Part shown: piece by piece, positions 33,616 to 42,073 of the stretch
Position numbering within the stretch: the first letter of the stretch is position 1
How the letters are laid out: every line of letters starts with the position of its first letter
From: Chryseobacterium limigenitum
GTDB lineage: Bacteria > Bacteroidota > Bacteroidia > Flavobacteriales > Weeksellaceae
Assembly (NCBI RefSeq): GCF_900114875.1
Contig: NZ_FPKW01000008.1
Location: 62,001-126,000, forward strand
DNA length: 64,000 bases
Direction: 5' to 3'
The notes under the pieces: model-generated
What the model saw: only the letters and a program-made list of their open reading frames with translations
Told to the model about the DNA's origin: nothing
Databases searched by the model: none
Made by a program: the position numbers and the translations under genes

Positions 33616-34890
33616 TTATTGATAATATTGATTTATAAACCAGAAAAATTCTGTCATTCTTAAATAATTATTGAAGGCTAAATAAGTAAATAAAACGCCT
33701 AAAATAACCGTTAGAAATGATAAAATTTTGGGTGATGATTTGTAAGAATAAAACAGCCATCCTAAGAGTAGCGGATAAACAAAAACGAAGTGACCGCCGT
33801 AGATGTAGGAGGTATGAAGTCCAAATCTCATAATGCAATGGATGATGATGTCAATGAAAAAAGAGATCATTAATATCTGAACAAATTTATTTTTGAAATT
33901 CCTAAAATAACTCCACAAAATCAATATCAAAAGTAAAGAAATAAATACATAAGGAATCCATGAAGTATAAACATCCATAAACAGACCTTTGAAATCGAAG
34001 CCTTTCATGTTGTGTTTATTACGGATGATAAAACTTGGAAATAAAATGTTGCCTCCAAAAAAATAAGATGAAATCATGTCCCAAGCCGGAGTTGATTTTA
34101 CATTGGAAAATTTTTCATATTGGCTATTGGTTTTCGAAAATATCGTTTTGTACTTAAAATCAATTCTGTTTAAGTATAATAATATGAAGCAGATGCTTGT
34201 TAATCCTACTCTTAAAACAGCATTTCCGAGTTTTTTCCAATTTTTGAAAAGTCCTTTTTCAAATGCTACTGGAATAAAAACTTTTACAATGTTTGTAACG
34301 GTAAGTCCGCCGATTGAAATTCCTGCTAAAATTAGTGGTATCGCCGGGATTTTTTCTTCTTTCTTAATTTTTACAGCTGCGTAATAATTAAATGAAGTCA
34401 GTAAAAATAAGGTGTACGTAAAGTTCTCCGGGGTAAAAGAAAGAATAATATTTGTTGAAAATATTCCAAAAAAGAGAGTTATTAATAGGCTAAAGAATAA
34501 GGGAAGGGTAATGATGTTTTTGAGGTATTTAAAAATCTGAACGATACTTAAACTGATAACTAAATTGCTGAACCAGGCTAGGGTAAGCCTGAATGTGTCG
34601 TTTGTTTTTCCATCTGAAATAAGTAAAGCCAATTCTCTTATCCAATTAAAAAAATAATAAGCTAAAGGATGTCTTTCGAAACTTCCACCTGTCATTATGA
34701 TTGAGCGGTTATCAAAGCTAAAATAAGCATCCCAGGGAATTCTGTCGTCAAAAATTATTCTGTAATTAAGCGCAATGTATGAACCCAAAATTCCATAGCA
34801 TATCAAGAAAAATGCAAAAATGCCCAATTCGATAAAGCTTGATGGAAATATTAATTTTAAAATATTAATTAATTTAGATTTGAAAGCCAC
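33616..34890 (-). CDS. polytopic inner-membrane protein, GT-C glycosyltransferase-like
   Basis: 424 residues with about ten TM helices. After TM1 there is a loop with RIPWDAYFSFD and SFERHPLAYYFFNWIRE, an Asp-containing first periplasmic loop of the kind seen in GT-C transferases; no closer family is recognised with certainty. It starts with GTG at 34890; the next in-frame ATG would remove TM1, so the GTG start is chosen. A TACATTTG -7-like element lies on the minus strand at 34908-34915, giving a leader of about ten bases. Substrate unknown; a lipid-linked sugar role is only inference. Confidence 0.7.
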   Translation of the reverse strand: MAFKSKLINILKLIFPSSFIELGIFAFFLICYGILGSYIALNYRIIFDDRIPWDAYFSFDNRSIIMTGGSFERHPLAYYFFNWIRELALLISDGKTNDTFRLTLAWFSNLVISLSIVQIFKYLKNIITLPLFFSLLITLFFGIFSTNIILSFTPENFTYTLFLLTSFNYYAAVKIKKEEKIPAIPLILAGISIGGLTVTNIVKVFIPVAFEKGLFKNWKKLGNAVLRVGLTSICFILLYLNRIDFKYKTIFSKTNSQYEKFSNVKSTPAWDMISSYFFGGNILFPSFIIRNKHNMKGFDFKGLFMDVYTSWIPYVFISLLLILILWSYFRNFKNKFVQILMISFFIDIIIHCIMRFGLHTSYIYGGHFVFVYPLLLGWLFYSYKSSPKILSFLTVILGVLFTYLAFNNYLRMTEFFWFINQYYQ

Positions 34891-34922
34891 TTGTTATCAA
34901 TTTTTTGCAAATGTAAAAATAA

Positions 34923-34947
34923 AAAGCTCACCAAATCGGTGAGCTTT
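34923..34947 (-). terminator. terminator of the T9SS cargo gene
   Basis: Ten-base stem AAAGCTCACC / GGTGAGCTTT, 5-base loop, minus-strand T run. It lies between the 34971-35816 gene and the GTG-started membrane gene. Confidence 0.8.
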
Positions 34948-34970
34948 AAAAAAGATTATATGGTGAATAA

Positions 34971-35816
34971 TTATTCTTTAATTACTTTTTCTGAAGTAGT
35001 TGTTCCGTCAGAGAATTCAACTTGTAATAAGTATCCTCCTTTTGGAAGAGAAGAGATGTCAACTCTGTCAGATGTTGATTTCAATACTGATTTTCCTGAA
35101 AAATCTAATATTGTTGAAGATTTTATCTTTTTATCAGTTTTGATGTTGATCTCTCCTTTTGTTGGGTTAGGGTAAATGTTTGTTGCTTTTAACTTTTTCC
35201 CTGCTTCATTAGTAGAAAGCGTAGTTGCCGTTACTGTTACATCATCTATTGAAACGCCATCTGCGTCATTTCCTGTATATTGGAATCTGATTTGAACGTT
35301 TGCTTGCCCAATGTATGGTGTTAAACTTATTTGTTTCGAGACAATGTTTTGGTTGTAAAGATCTGTATTGTCATTCCCATCTCCATCGTCCATAAAGCCT
35401 GCTTCACCATCTTCAGTCCATAGAGTGGTCCATGTTGTTCCTCCATTAGTTGAAATTTGTGCCAGTAAATTTCCAGCATCAAGCGCTATCATATATGAAT
35501 ATCCTACCACTGCTTTAAAGTTTAATGAGGGAGATGCTGCTCCAACTAAACTAAAAGAAGGGCTTACTAAATTAGCAGTATTTGCCTGAGCAATATAATT
35601 AATACCAGCTGATTTAGTTCCAGCAATTACAAAAGAAGATGCTCCAGTACCAAAAACGACAGGAGTAAAATCCCAAGGTCTTGATGTAACTGTGCTTGAT
35701 CTAGTCCATCCTGTTGGAGGAAATGTAGTCCCTTCAAAATTTTCTGATAATAATGTCTGGGCCTCTAAAGAAGCTCCAATAAACAATAAACTTAGAGATA
35801 GTAGAAGTTTTTTCAT
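34971..35816 (-). CDS. T9SS-secreted choice-of-anchor J protein (copy A)
   Basis: 281 residues from the ATG at 35816 (MKKLLLSLSLLFIGASLEAQ); an ATG 30 bases upstream would put ten residues before the signal peptide. The body is a choice-of-anchor J/MAM-like beta sandwich opening with SENFEGTTFPPTGWTRSS and containing IRFQYTGNDADGVSIDDVTV. The last about 75 residues are a type A sorting domain (ATNIYPNPTKGEINIKT ... GGYLLQVEFSDGTTTSEKVIKE) for export and surface attachment by the type IX system. Possible surface adhesin or glycan-binding protein; no catalytic residues seen. A relative is encoded at 48143. Confidence 0.9.
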   Translation of the reverse strand: MKKLLLSLSLLFIGASLEAQTLLSENFEGTTFPPTGWTRSSTVTSRPWDFTPVVFGTGASSFVIAGTKSAGINYIAQANTANLVSPSFSLVGAASPSLNFKAVVGYSYMIALDAGNLLAQISTNGGTTWTTLWTEDGEAGFMDDGDGNDNTDLYNQNIVSKQISLTPYIGQANVQIRFQYTGNDADGVSIDDVTVTATTLSTNEAGKKLKATNIYPNPTKGEINIKTDKKIKSSTILDFSGKSVLKSTSDRVDISSLPKGGYLLQVEFSDGTTTSEKVIKE

Positions 35817-35907
35817 GATATTTTTTATTTTATGTAAATATAACAAAAAAAGATTAATGATGAAAAAAACTCATTCTAAATACTATATTAATGGATTGTT
35901 GATAAAT

Positions 35908-37449
35908 TTAAGAACTGCACGAAAGCATCGAGCATCCGGAAATACCATCGTATTCTGATGGTCTTTTTATTGAAAATTCGGAATAAATTTCTTCATAAGA
36001 ATTTTTTAATGCTGTTATTAATTTATTAAGCATTTCAGGTTTTTCTAAATTAATTTCTTCGATACATTGATATAATAGAAAATTTCTTAAAATGAATTTA
36101 GGGTTTGTTTTTCTCATTAAGCTATTGGATTCTTCTTTTGAAATTAAATTTCTGCTAATTCTGGCTTTATAAGTAATTATGAAATCCTCAATTTTTAAGA
36201 GTTTTTCAGAGTCTAAAAAAATGTACGAAATACTTTCAAATGCATGTTTAATATCATTTTTATCATCAATTTTCTCTAATTGATTAAAAAACAGAGTGTA
36301 GTCCAGCTTTAATTCCTGCATGAGTCCCTGCCAGTTTGTGAAAAACTCTTCATCACCATCAAGTAATTGATCAAATCCGAATTTCTTACAAAGCATATTA
36401 TCGTGGGATTTCCAGAAATAGTCTCCAAACTCATTTAATGTTTTTTCCAGAAACTGTTCATCTTTTATGATTGGATGCAGCGCATTGGCCAATTGCCAGA
36501 GGTTCCATTGTGAAATTTGGCCTTGTTTTCCGAAAGCATATCTTCTTCCGGGTAGATCTGTTGTGTTGGGAGTGAAATTTAGATCATATTCATCCATCAT
36601 AGAATAAGGTCCATAATCTATGGTCAATCCTAAAATTGACATATTATCCGTATTCATTACCCCATGAACGAAACCAACTCTGAACCATTCGACCATAAGG
36701 TTAGCTGTCTTTTTACAAATACTTTCAAAAAAGTCTTTGTATTTTTGGATTCCTTCGGATTTGATTTCGGGAAAGTATTCATCAATGGAAAAATTAACAA
36801 GCTTTTCCAGAGTATCATATTCCTCTTGAGCAGACATCAATTCAAAATGCCCGAATCGAAGAAAACTTTCGGCTGTTCTTACAACAACTGCTCCTTTTTC
36901 TTTTTGAGGATTTCCGCTATACATCATGTCTCTTACCACGTCTTCTCCTGTAAAAGATAAACTTAATGCTCTTGTGGTAGGAACTCCTAAATGATACATC
37001 GCTTCACTCATTAAATATTCGCGAACAGAAGACCTCAACACGGCTCTTCCATCTGCATGTCTGGAATAAGGTGTTGCGCCAGCTCCTTTCCATTGGATTT
37101 CTGTCTTTTTACCGGAGGTATTTGTGATTTCACCGGCTAAAATTGCTCTTCCGTCACCTAATTGCCCTGCCCAGTTTCCAAACTGATGCCCTGCGTAAGC
37201 TGTTGCATAAGTTTGAATATTTTCAGGAAGATTATTTCCGACAAGAAAATCCAGATCTTTTTCTTCAAAATGGCCTAATCCTATTTCTTCCGAAAGCTTT
37301 TCATTAAAAATAATCAATTCAGGATTTTCAAAACCAACAGGATTTATAGTTGAAAATAAAACTTTAGGCGTATTTCTCTGAATGGTATTACCCGAAAAAT
37401 CTCCAGGAAAAATTTTTATAAAAGGTTGTTTGATGTTTTCGATATTCAT
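35908..37449 (-). CDS. selO: protein adenylyltransferase SelO (YdiU/UPF0061), Cys form
   Basis: 513-residue pseudokinase-fold AMPylator that transfers AMP from ATP to protein Ser/Thr/Tyr and is linked to oxidative-stress responses. Conserved parts: AYAGHQFGNWAGQLGDGRA, TEIQWKGAGATPYSRHADGRAVLRSSVREYLMSE (split here to its key words), HGVMNTDNMSILGLTIDYGPYSMMD (metal-binding NTDN and DYG). The C-terminus ends CSMLSCSS: Cys stands where eukaryotic SelO has selenocysteine in a CUSS-like end. A TAACTTTG element lies directly upstream on the minus strand at 37454-37461. Confidence 0.95.
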   Translation of the reverse strand: MNIENIKQPFIKIFPGDFSGNTIQRNTPKVLFSTINPVGFENPELIIFNEKLSEEIGLGHFEEKDLDFLVGNNLPENIQTYATAYAGHQFGNWAGQLGDGRAILAGEITNTSGKKTEIQWKGAGATPYSRHADGRAVLRSSVREYLMSEAMYHLGVPTTRALSLSFTGEDVVRDMMYSGNPQKEKGAVVVRTAESFLRFGHFELMSAQEEYDTLEKLVNFSIDEYFPEIKSEGIQKYKDFFESICKKTANLMVEWFRVGFVHGVMNTDNMSILGLTIDYGPYSMMDEYDLNFTPNTTDLPGRRYAFGKQGQISQWNLWQLANALHPIIKDEQFLEKTLNEFGDYFWKSHDNMLCKKFGFDQLLDGDEEFFTNWQGLMQELKLDYTLFFNQLEKIDDKNDIKHAFESISYIFLDSEKLLKIEDFIITYKARISRNLISKEESNSLMRKTNPKFILRNFLLYQCIEEINLEKPEMLNKLITALKNSYEEIYSEFSIKRPSEYDGISGCSMLSCSS

Positions 37450-37476
37450 GAATCAAAGTTATTAATAATAAAAGAA

Positions 37477-37504
37477 AAGACCTTCCAAATAATTGAAAGG
37501 TCTT
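37477..37504 (-). terminator. terminator after the PBP1A gene
   Basis: Stem AAGACCTT / AAGGTCTT (12-base loop with further partial pairing), ending the ricT-gldH-PBP1A transcript on the minus strand just upstream of selO. Confidence 0.6.
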
Positions 37505-37524
37505 GTGTATTTCTAAAAGAGAAT

Positions 37525-39906
37525 TTATTTATTAAAATCTACCTCATCTGAAGAATGTAGGTTTTCATTAACATTTTCATCTTTCTTTTGTGAATTGTTT
37601 TTAGGAGTATGATCTACAGGTTTCGGGTTTTTGATCTCGTCAATTGTTTGAAGACCCCCGTCATCACCATAACCTCCGCCAATACCTTTTAAGCCGGAAC
37701 ATCCGTCTTTCCAATCGGAAGGTTTTGTGAATTTATCGTCAGGTGATATTCCTAATGTTTTATCAGCCCAGACTTTCTTCATAAAGATTGCCCAGATTGG
37801 TAAAGCCATTTTTGCTCCCTGACCTTCTCCTGTTCCTAAGAAGTGGGTTGCTCTGTCTTCCCATCCAACCCAGGCTCCTGTTGCCAGTTTTGGAGTAATT
37901 CCCATAAACCAACCATCGGAGTTATTCTGTGTTGTACCTGTTTTAGCAGCAATTTCAACAGCTTTTGAGATTCCTCTTCTTCCTAGTTCGCCTGAAGCGG
38001 TTCCGTATTGGGCAACACCTTTCATTAATTCAATCATGGTGTAAGCATATAAAGGATTCATTACTTCTTTTGGCTCTACATTTACTTCTTTAATCACTCT
38101 ACCGTTGGCATCTTCAATTCTCCAGATCATTTCCGGTTTGTTGTGATTTCCGTAGTTGGCGAAAGTACTGTAAGCTCCAAGCATTTCATAGATTGTAATA
38201 TCTGATGAACCTAAAGCGATCGTATTGTTTCTTGGAATTTCTTCCGTTACCCCCAGATCTCTTGCTGTTTGAATTACGGCATCAACACCTGTCATTTCAA
38301 TAAGTCTTGCAGCTACAGGGTTTTGAGAGTTGGCTAGTGCATCTTTAAGAGTAAGCATTCCTCCTCTTCCCGGTACATGCCATCCTTTATGATCGTAAGT
38401 TCCGTTGGATACCGTTGAGCAAGGTGTCATTCCCAATTTCATAATAGCAGTTGCATATACGAAAGGCTTGAATGTTGAACCAACCTGTCTTTTTCCTTGT
38501 TTGATGTGATCATACTGGAAATGTTGCCAGTCGATACCTCCAACCCAAGCTTTAATTTCACCTGTTCCCGGAACCATAGACATCAAACCTGCCTGAGCAA
38601 TTTGTTTGTGATATCTGATAGAATCCCAAGGAGACATTTCAACTTCTTCTTCTCCGGCCCAAGTGAAACGTGAAGTTTTGATTGGTTTGTGGAATTCCAT
38701 CATGATTGAATCTTCAGGAACTCCGGCTGCCTTCAATTGTTTGTAACGTCCGGTTCTTTTCATCGCCTGAAGCATTACACTGTTGACCTGAGTATTTGTT
38801 AAGTAATAGAAAGGTCTGTTTTTTCTGCCTCTTTGCTCAGCATCAAATCTTTTTTGAAGATCTGTTAAGTGTTCTCTGATTGCATCTTCTGCATACTTTT
38901 GCATCTTAGAATCAAGAGTAACATATATTTTTAAACCATCTTTATAAAGGTTTAGTTTTTTACCTGTCTGCTTTTCGTAATCTTTAAGATAATTATCAAT
39001 TTCTTTTTTCAAATAAAATTTATAGTAAGCAGAATAATCGTCACTAATATTTTTAATTGGATGATAATCTAATGTAATCGGCGTACTAACAGCTTTATCA
39101 TAAGTTGCCTGATCGATATAACCTGTTTTCTGCATTTGCTCCAACACAACGTCTCTTCTCGTTTTAGCCCTGTCGATATTTCTCATAGGGTTATTCTTTA
39201 CCGGATTTTCCAGCATTGCTACGAACATTGCTGCTTCCGGAAGGGTAAGTTGAGATGTTTTTTTATTGAAATAGATTCTTGAAGCCATTTCAACGCCGTT
39301 TGCATTGTATAAAAAGTCGAATTTGTTGAAATATAAAGTAACAATCTCTTCTTTGGTATATCTTTTTTCAAGACTTACCGCAACAACCCATTCTTTTAAT
39401 TTCTGGAATGCTCTTTCAATTTTATTTTGAGATGCTCCATTGGTGAAAAGTAATTTTGCAAGCTGTTGAGTAATCGTAGAACCTCCGCCTCGTCCACCTC
39501 CGTAAACAACGGCTCTGGCAACTGACTGTAAATCAATTCCTGAGTGTTCTTTAAAACGCTCATCTTCTTTAGCCTGTAAAGCATAAACAAGATAAGGAGG
39601 AAGATCTTTATAGGTAATAGGCTGAGTTTTTTCTTTTTCAAACTTACCTAATAGCAAACCGTCAGCTGAATAAATTTCAGATGCAACGTAAATATCCGGA
39701 TTTTCAAGCTCTTTTACATCGGGCATTTCTCCAAGAAAGCCTTGAGAAACGGCAAAGAAAAGTCCTGAAATTCCTAAAACGACTGCAATGAGTCCAATCC
39801 AAATAAAGCTCACCCATTTTTTCCAACCGGTTTTTTTGCCATTTTTTTTGGGAGGAAGGGGGAATGTTTTTCCTTTGCTTCCTGCGTTTTGTTTGTTTAC
39901 TTCCAT
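37525..39906 (-). CDS. class A penicillin-binding protein (PBP1A-like)
   Basis: 793-residue bifunctional peptidoglycan synthase: one N-terminal TM helix (about 30-52), a GT51 glycosyltransferase domain with the catalytic EDERFKEHSGID motif and GGSTITQQLAK, then a transpeptidase domain with SxxK as STFKPF, SxN as SQN, and KTG as KTGTTQN. The C-terminal about 70 residues are hydrophilic (GGGYGDDGG ... NSQKKDENVNENL). It polymerises and cross-links glycan strands in the periplasm. The gene starts 6 bases after gldH, as third gene of ricT-gldH-PBP1A. Confidence 0.95.
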   Translation of the reverse strand: MEVNKQNAGSKGKTFPLPPKKNGKKTGWKKWVSFIWIGLIAVVLGISGLFFAVSQGFLGEMPDVKELENPDIYVASEIYSADGLLLGKFEKEKTQPITYKDLPPYLVYALQAKEDERFKEHSGIDLQSVARAVVYGGGRGGGSTITQQLAKLLFTNGASQNKIERAFQKLKEWVVAVSLEKRYTKEEIVTLYFNKFDFLYNANGVEMASRIYFNKKTSQLTLPEAAMFVAMLENPVKNNPMRNIDRAKTRRDVVLEQMQKTGYIDQATYDKAVSTPITLDYHPIKNISDDYSAYYKFYLKKEIDNYLKDYEKQTGKKLNLYKDGLKIYVTLDSKMQKYAEDAIREHLTDLQKRFDAEQRGRKNRPFYYLTNTQVNSVMLQAMKRTGRYKQLKAAGVPEDSIMMEFHKPIKTSRFTWAGEEEVEMSPWDSIRYHKQIAQAGLMSMVPGTGEIKAWVGGIDWQHFQYDHIKQGKRQVGSTFKPFVYATAIMKLGMTPCSTVSNGTYDHKGWHVPGRGGMLTLKDALANSQNPVAARLIEMTGVDAVIQTARDLGVTEEIPRNNTIALGSSDITIYEMLGAYSTFANYGNHNKPEMIWRIEDANGRVIKEVNVEPKEVMNPLYAYTMIELMKGVAQYGTASGELGRRGISKAVEIAAKTGTTQNNSDGWFMGITPKLATGAWVGWEDRATHFLGTGEGQGAKMALPIWAIFMKKVWADKTLGISPDDKFTKPSDWKDGCSGLKGIGGGYGDDGGLQTIDEIKNPKPVDHTPKNNSQKKDENVNENLHSSDEVDFNK

Positions 39907-39912
39907 TTATGA

Positions 39913-40377
39913 TTACGGTTTAGCCGTTTCTATTTTTACTCCAATATCTTCAATTCCGGGAAGAGCATCGTTTCTCATGGCTTGCACCACGCCGATCTCA
40001 TACTTGCCTTTCACAGGAAATTTGTAATTCAATTTATATTGAAAAAGCGTCTCCTTTGTGTCGCCAAAACCTGTACCAAGCCATTCTCCGTTTGGTTTTG
40101 CCAATACATAATTCAATGTGTCGGTTTCCTTTTTTTTATTCTGAAGATTGGTGAAATTTACAATAAATCTTATATTACTGTAAGGATAATCATTGTTATT
40201 TCTTACAACAAATATAATATTTTTAGGATTTTGCAGATCTGAAATTTCTAGATTAAATTTTTGTTCACTTTTCTTATTCCATTTATTATCAACAGAATTC
40301 ATGGTAACGTCCCCCTCGGCAGAAGAGTTACAGCTAAAGAAAAGGATAAGAGTTAATAATCCTAAAATTTTATGCAT
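39913..40377 (-). CDS. gldH: gliding motility lipoprotein GldH
   Basis: 154 residues, lipoprotein signal MHKILGLLTLILFFSC with the lipobox Cys at 16, then a single beta-rich domain (NPKNIIFVVRNNNDYPYSNI, LAKPNGEWLGTGFGDT, FPVKGKYEIGVVQAMR). GldH was identified in Flavobacterium johnsoniae as needed for gliding; it also affects T9SS-linked functions. Whether this organism glides cannot be told from one gene, since many non-gliding Chryseobacterium carry it. Its ATG overlaps the ricT 3' end by 8 bases. Confidence 0.92.
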   Translation of the reverse strand: MHKILGLLTLILFFSCNSSAEGDVTMNSVDNKWNKKSEQKFNLEISDLQNPKNIIFVVRNNNDYPYSNIRFIVNFTNLQNKKKETDTLNYVLAKPNGEWLGTGFGDTKETLFQYKLNYKFPVKGKYEIGVVQAMRNDALPGIEDIGVKIETAKP

Positions 40378-41797
40378 TATTATCTTTTTTTGGAGGAAAT
40401 TTCTTCTTGAATTTTTTCTTATTCGGGTTAGTTTGAGGCTTTTTTTCAGGATCCGCGCTTCCCTCTGCCTTTACTTTTTCTAACTGTGCTTTTGGCTGCT
40501 GAGGCGGCCTTTGCTGCTTTGGGTTGTTAGAATTGTTGGCATTCGGGTTCGGATTTTCTGTTCTTGCCGGTCTTTCAGATCTTTCCGGACGGTCAGATTT
40601 ATCAGCATTTTGAGGTCTGTCTGATCTTTCTGGCCTTGGTTTCCTTGGGCCTTGATTTTGGCTGTTTTGATTCTGATTTTGAGGTCTGTTTTTGTTAAAA
40701 CTTTTGTTTTTCTTCTCAAATCTGTCAACACTGTTCTCCTGAATAAGGTCAATCGTGTGCAAAGGTGCATCGGGTTGCTTAAGATCTTCAAGAGGAGGAG
40801 TTCTTTCTCCTTTTTTATTTTGTGCGATCAGCTTTTTAACCAAATCAATATCAAAATCATACCAAGCCATTGAGCTGTCTACATACGCAAACCACATTTT
40901 CTTTTTGAAAACGTCGATTTTGATACAAAAAGCTCTTCCTTTTTCTGTATCTAACACGGTAGAAGAAGAAGGGAAGTTGCTTAAAGCATCAAGATAACTG
41001 TCTAATTCATAATTAAGACAACATTTAAGCTTACCGCATTGTCCGGCCAGTTTTTGAGGATTGATACTCAATTGCTGATATCTTGCAACGTTGGTGTTTA
41101 CCGATCTGAAATCCGTTAACCAGGTTGAACAACATAGTTCTCTTCCACACGATCCGATTCCTCCGACTTTTGCAGCTTCCTGTCTGAAACCGATCTGTTT
41201 CATATCGATTTTAGTTCTGAAAGTTGAGGCGTAATCTTTAATTAACTGTCTGAAATCTATTCGATTATCAGCAGTGTAATAAAATGTAACCTTAGAGGCA
41301 TCTCCTTGATATTCAACATCCGTAACCTTCATTTCAAGGCCTAGTCTGTGAGCTATCTTTCGGGCTTCTATTTTTACGCTGTCTTCTTTTTTTCTAACTT
41401 CCTGCCAGACTTCAATGTCTTTTTGGTTCGCTAATCTATATATTTTAAGTGCCGATTCTTCAGAAGTTCTTTTCTTCTTCATCTGAATTTTCACTAATTC
41501 TCCGGTGAGACTTACCACACCTACATCATGTCCGGGACTTGATTCTACTGTTACTACGCTACCTATATGTAAAGGAACATTATTTACATTTTTATAAAAT
41601 AATTTTCTGTCATTTTTAAATCTAACTTCAACATAATCACACCTGTTAGATGCAGGATTATTGATGTTAGACAGCCAGTCGAAAACACTTAATTTATAAC
41701 TATTACCACAGGTATTTACACTTTCACAGCCATTCGCGGTTTTCTTGGGTCCGCAAGAATGTGCAGAATCGCCGGATGTTTTACATCCACAACTCAT
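40370..41797 (-). CDS. ricT: PSP1/RicT-family protein with long disordered tail
   Basis: 475 residues. The N-terminal about 40 residues are Cys-rich (MSCGCKTSGDS ... CGPKKTANGCESVNTCG); the central PSP1 domain (about 90-290) carries the RicT cluster RELCCSTWLTDF and AGQCGKLKCCLNYE, which binds Fe-S in the Bacillus RicT (YaaT) complex that tunes RNase Y. From about residue 350 the chain is disordered and Arg/Asn/Pro/Gln/Lys-rich, with imperfect RPERS-type repeats. RicA and RicF partners are not in the window. First gene of the unit with gldH and PBP1A; an isolated TAAATTTG lies on the minus strand at 41819-41826. Confidence 0.88.
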   Translation of the reverse strand: MSCGCKTSGDSAHSCGPKKTANGCESVNTCGNSYKLSVFDWLSNINNPASNRCDYVEVRFKNDRKLFYKNVNNVPLHIGSVVTVESSPGHDVGVVSLTGELVKIQMKKKRTSEESALKIYRLANQKDIEVWQEVRKKEDSVKIEARKIAHRLGLEMKVTDVEYQGDASKVTFYYTADNRIDFRQLIKDYASTFRTKIDMKQIGFRQEAAKVGGIGSCGRELCCSTWLTDFRSVNTNVARYQQLSINPQKLAGQCGKLKCCLNYELDSYLDALSNFPSSSTVLDTEKGRAFCIKIDVFKKKMWFAYVDSSMAWYDFDIDLVKKLIAQNKKGERTPPLEDLKQPDAPLHTIDLIQENSVDRFEKKNKSFNKNRPQNQNQNSQNQGPRKPRPERSDRPQNADKSDRPERSERPARTENPNPNANNSNNPKQQRPPQQPKAQLEKVKAEGSADPEKKPQTNPNKKKFKKKFPPKKDNNA

Positions 41798-41879
41798 ATA
41801 ACTTTTATTTGTTCTTGCAAATTTATATATTTTTATCTTTATGTAATTCTAAAAAATTCAAATATTCGTCAACATCATT

Positions 41880-42010
41880 GTTTAATATTAAACGAAAAAC
41901 TTGATTGGTCGGTAAAATGTTATTAAATGCTTAATAGTTATGTGTTTAAGGTCTATTTTCGTTAAAGTGTTATTTTAAACATAATTTTCTTTTGGCATAA
42001 TGTTTAAAAT
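41880..42010. promoter_or_regulatory. palindrome cluster upstream of the FadL/SGNH operon
   Basis: Three perfect inverted repeats within 131 bases: GTTTAATATTAAAC (41880-41893), TATTAA-ATGC-TTAATA (41921-41936), and ATTTTAAACAT (41972-41982) with ATGTTTAAAAT (42000-42010). The rest of the 276-base gap between ricT and the porin gene is AT-rich and shows only a TATATTTG -7-like element at 42047-42054. AT-only palindromes can arise by chance; operator function is inferred. Confidence 0.4.
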
Positions 42011-42073
42011 TTTAAGATTTATTAACAGGTGTAACTAAAATAATTTTATATTTGGGTTATATAATAATAGTCT

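Noticed and set aside
35908-37449. Possible selenoprotein (SelO)
   Set aside because: The Sec position is encoded as Cys, with no in-frame TGA before the end; nothing suggests selenocysteine insertion.
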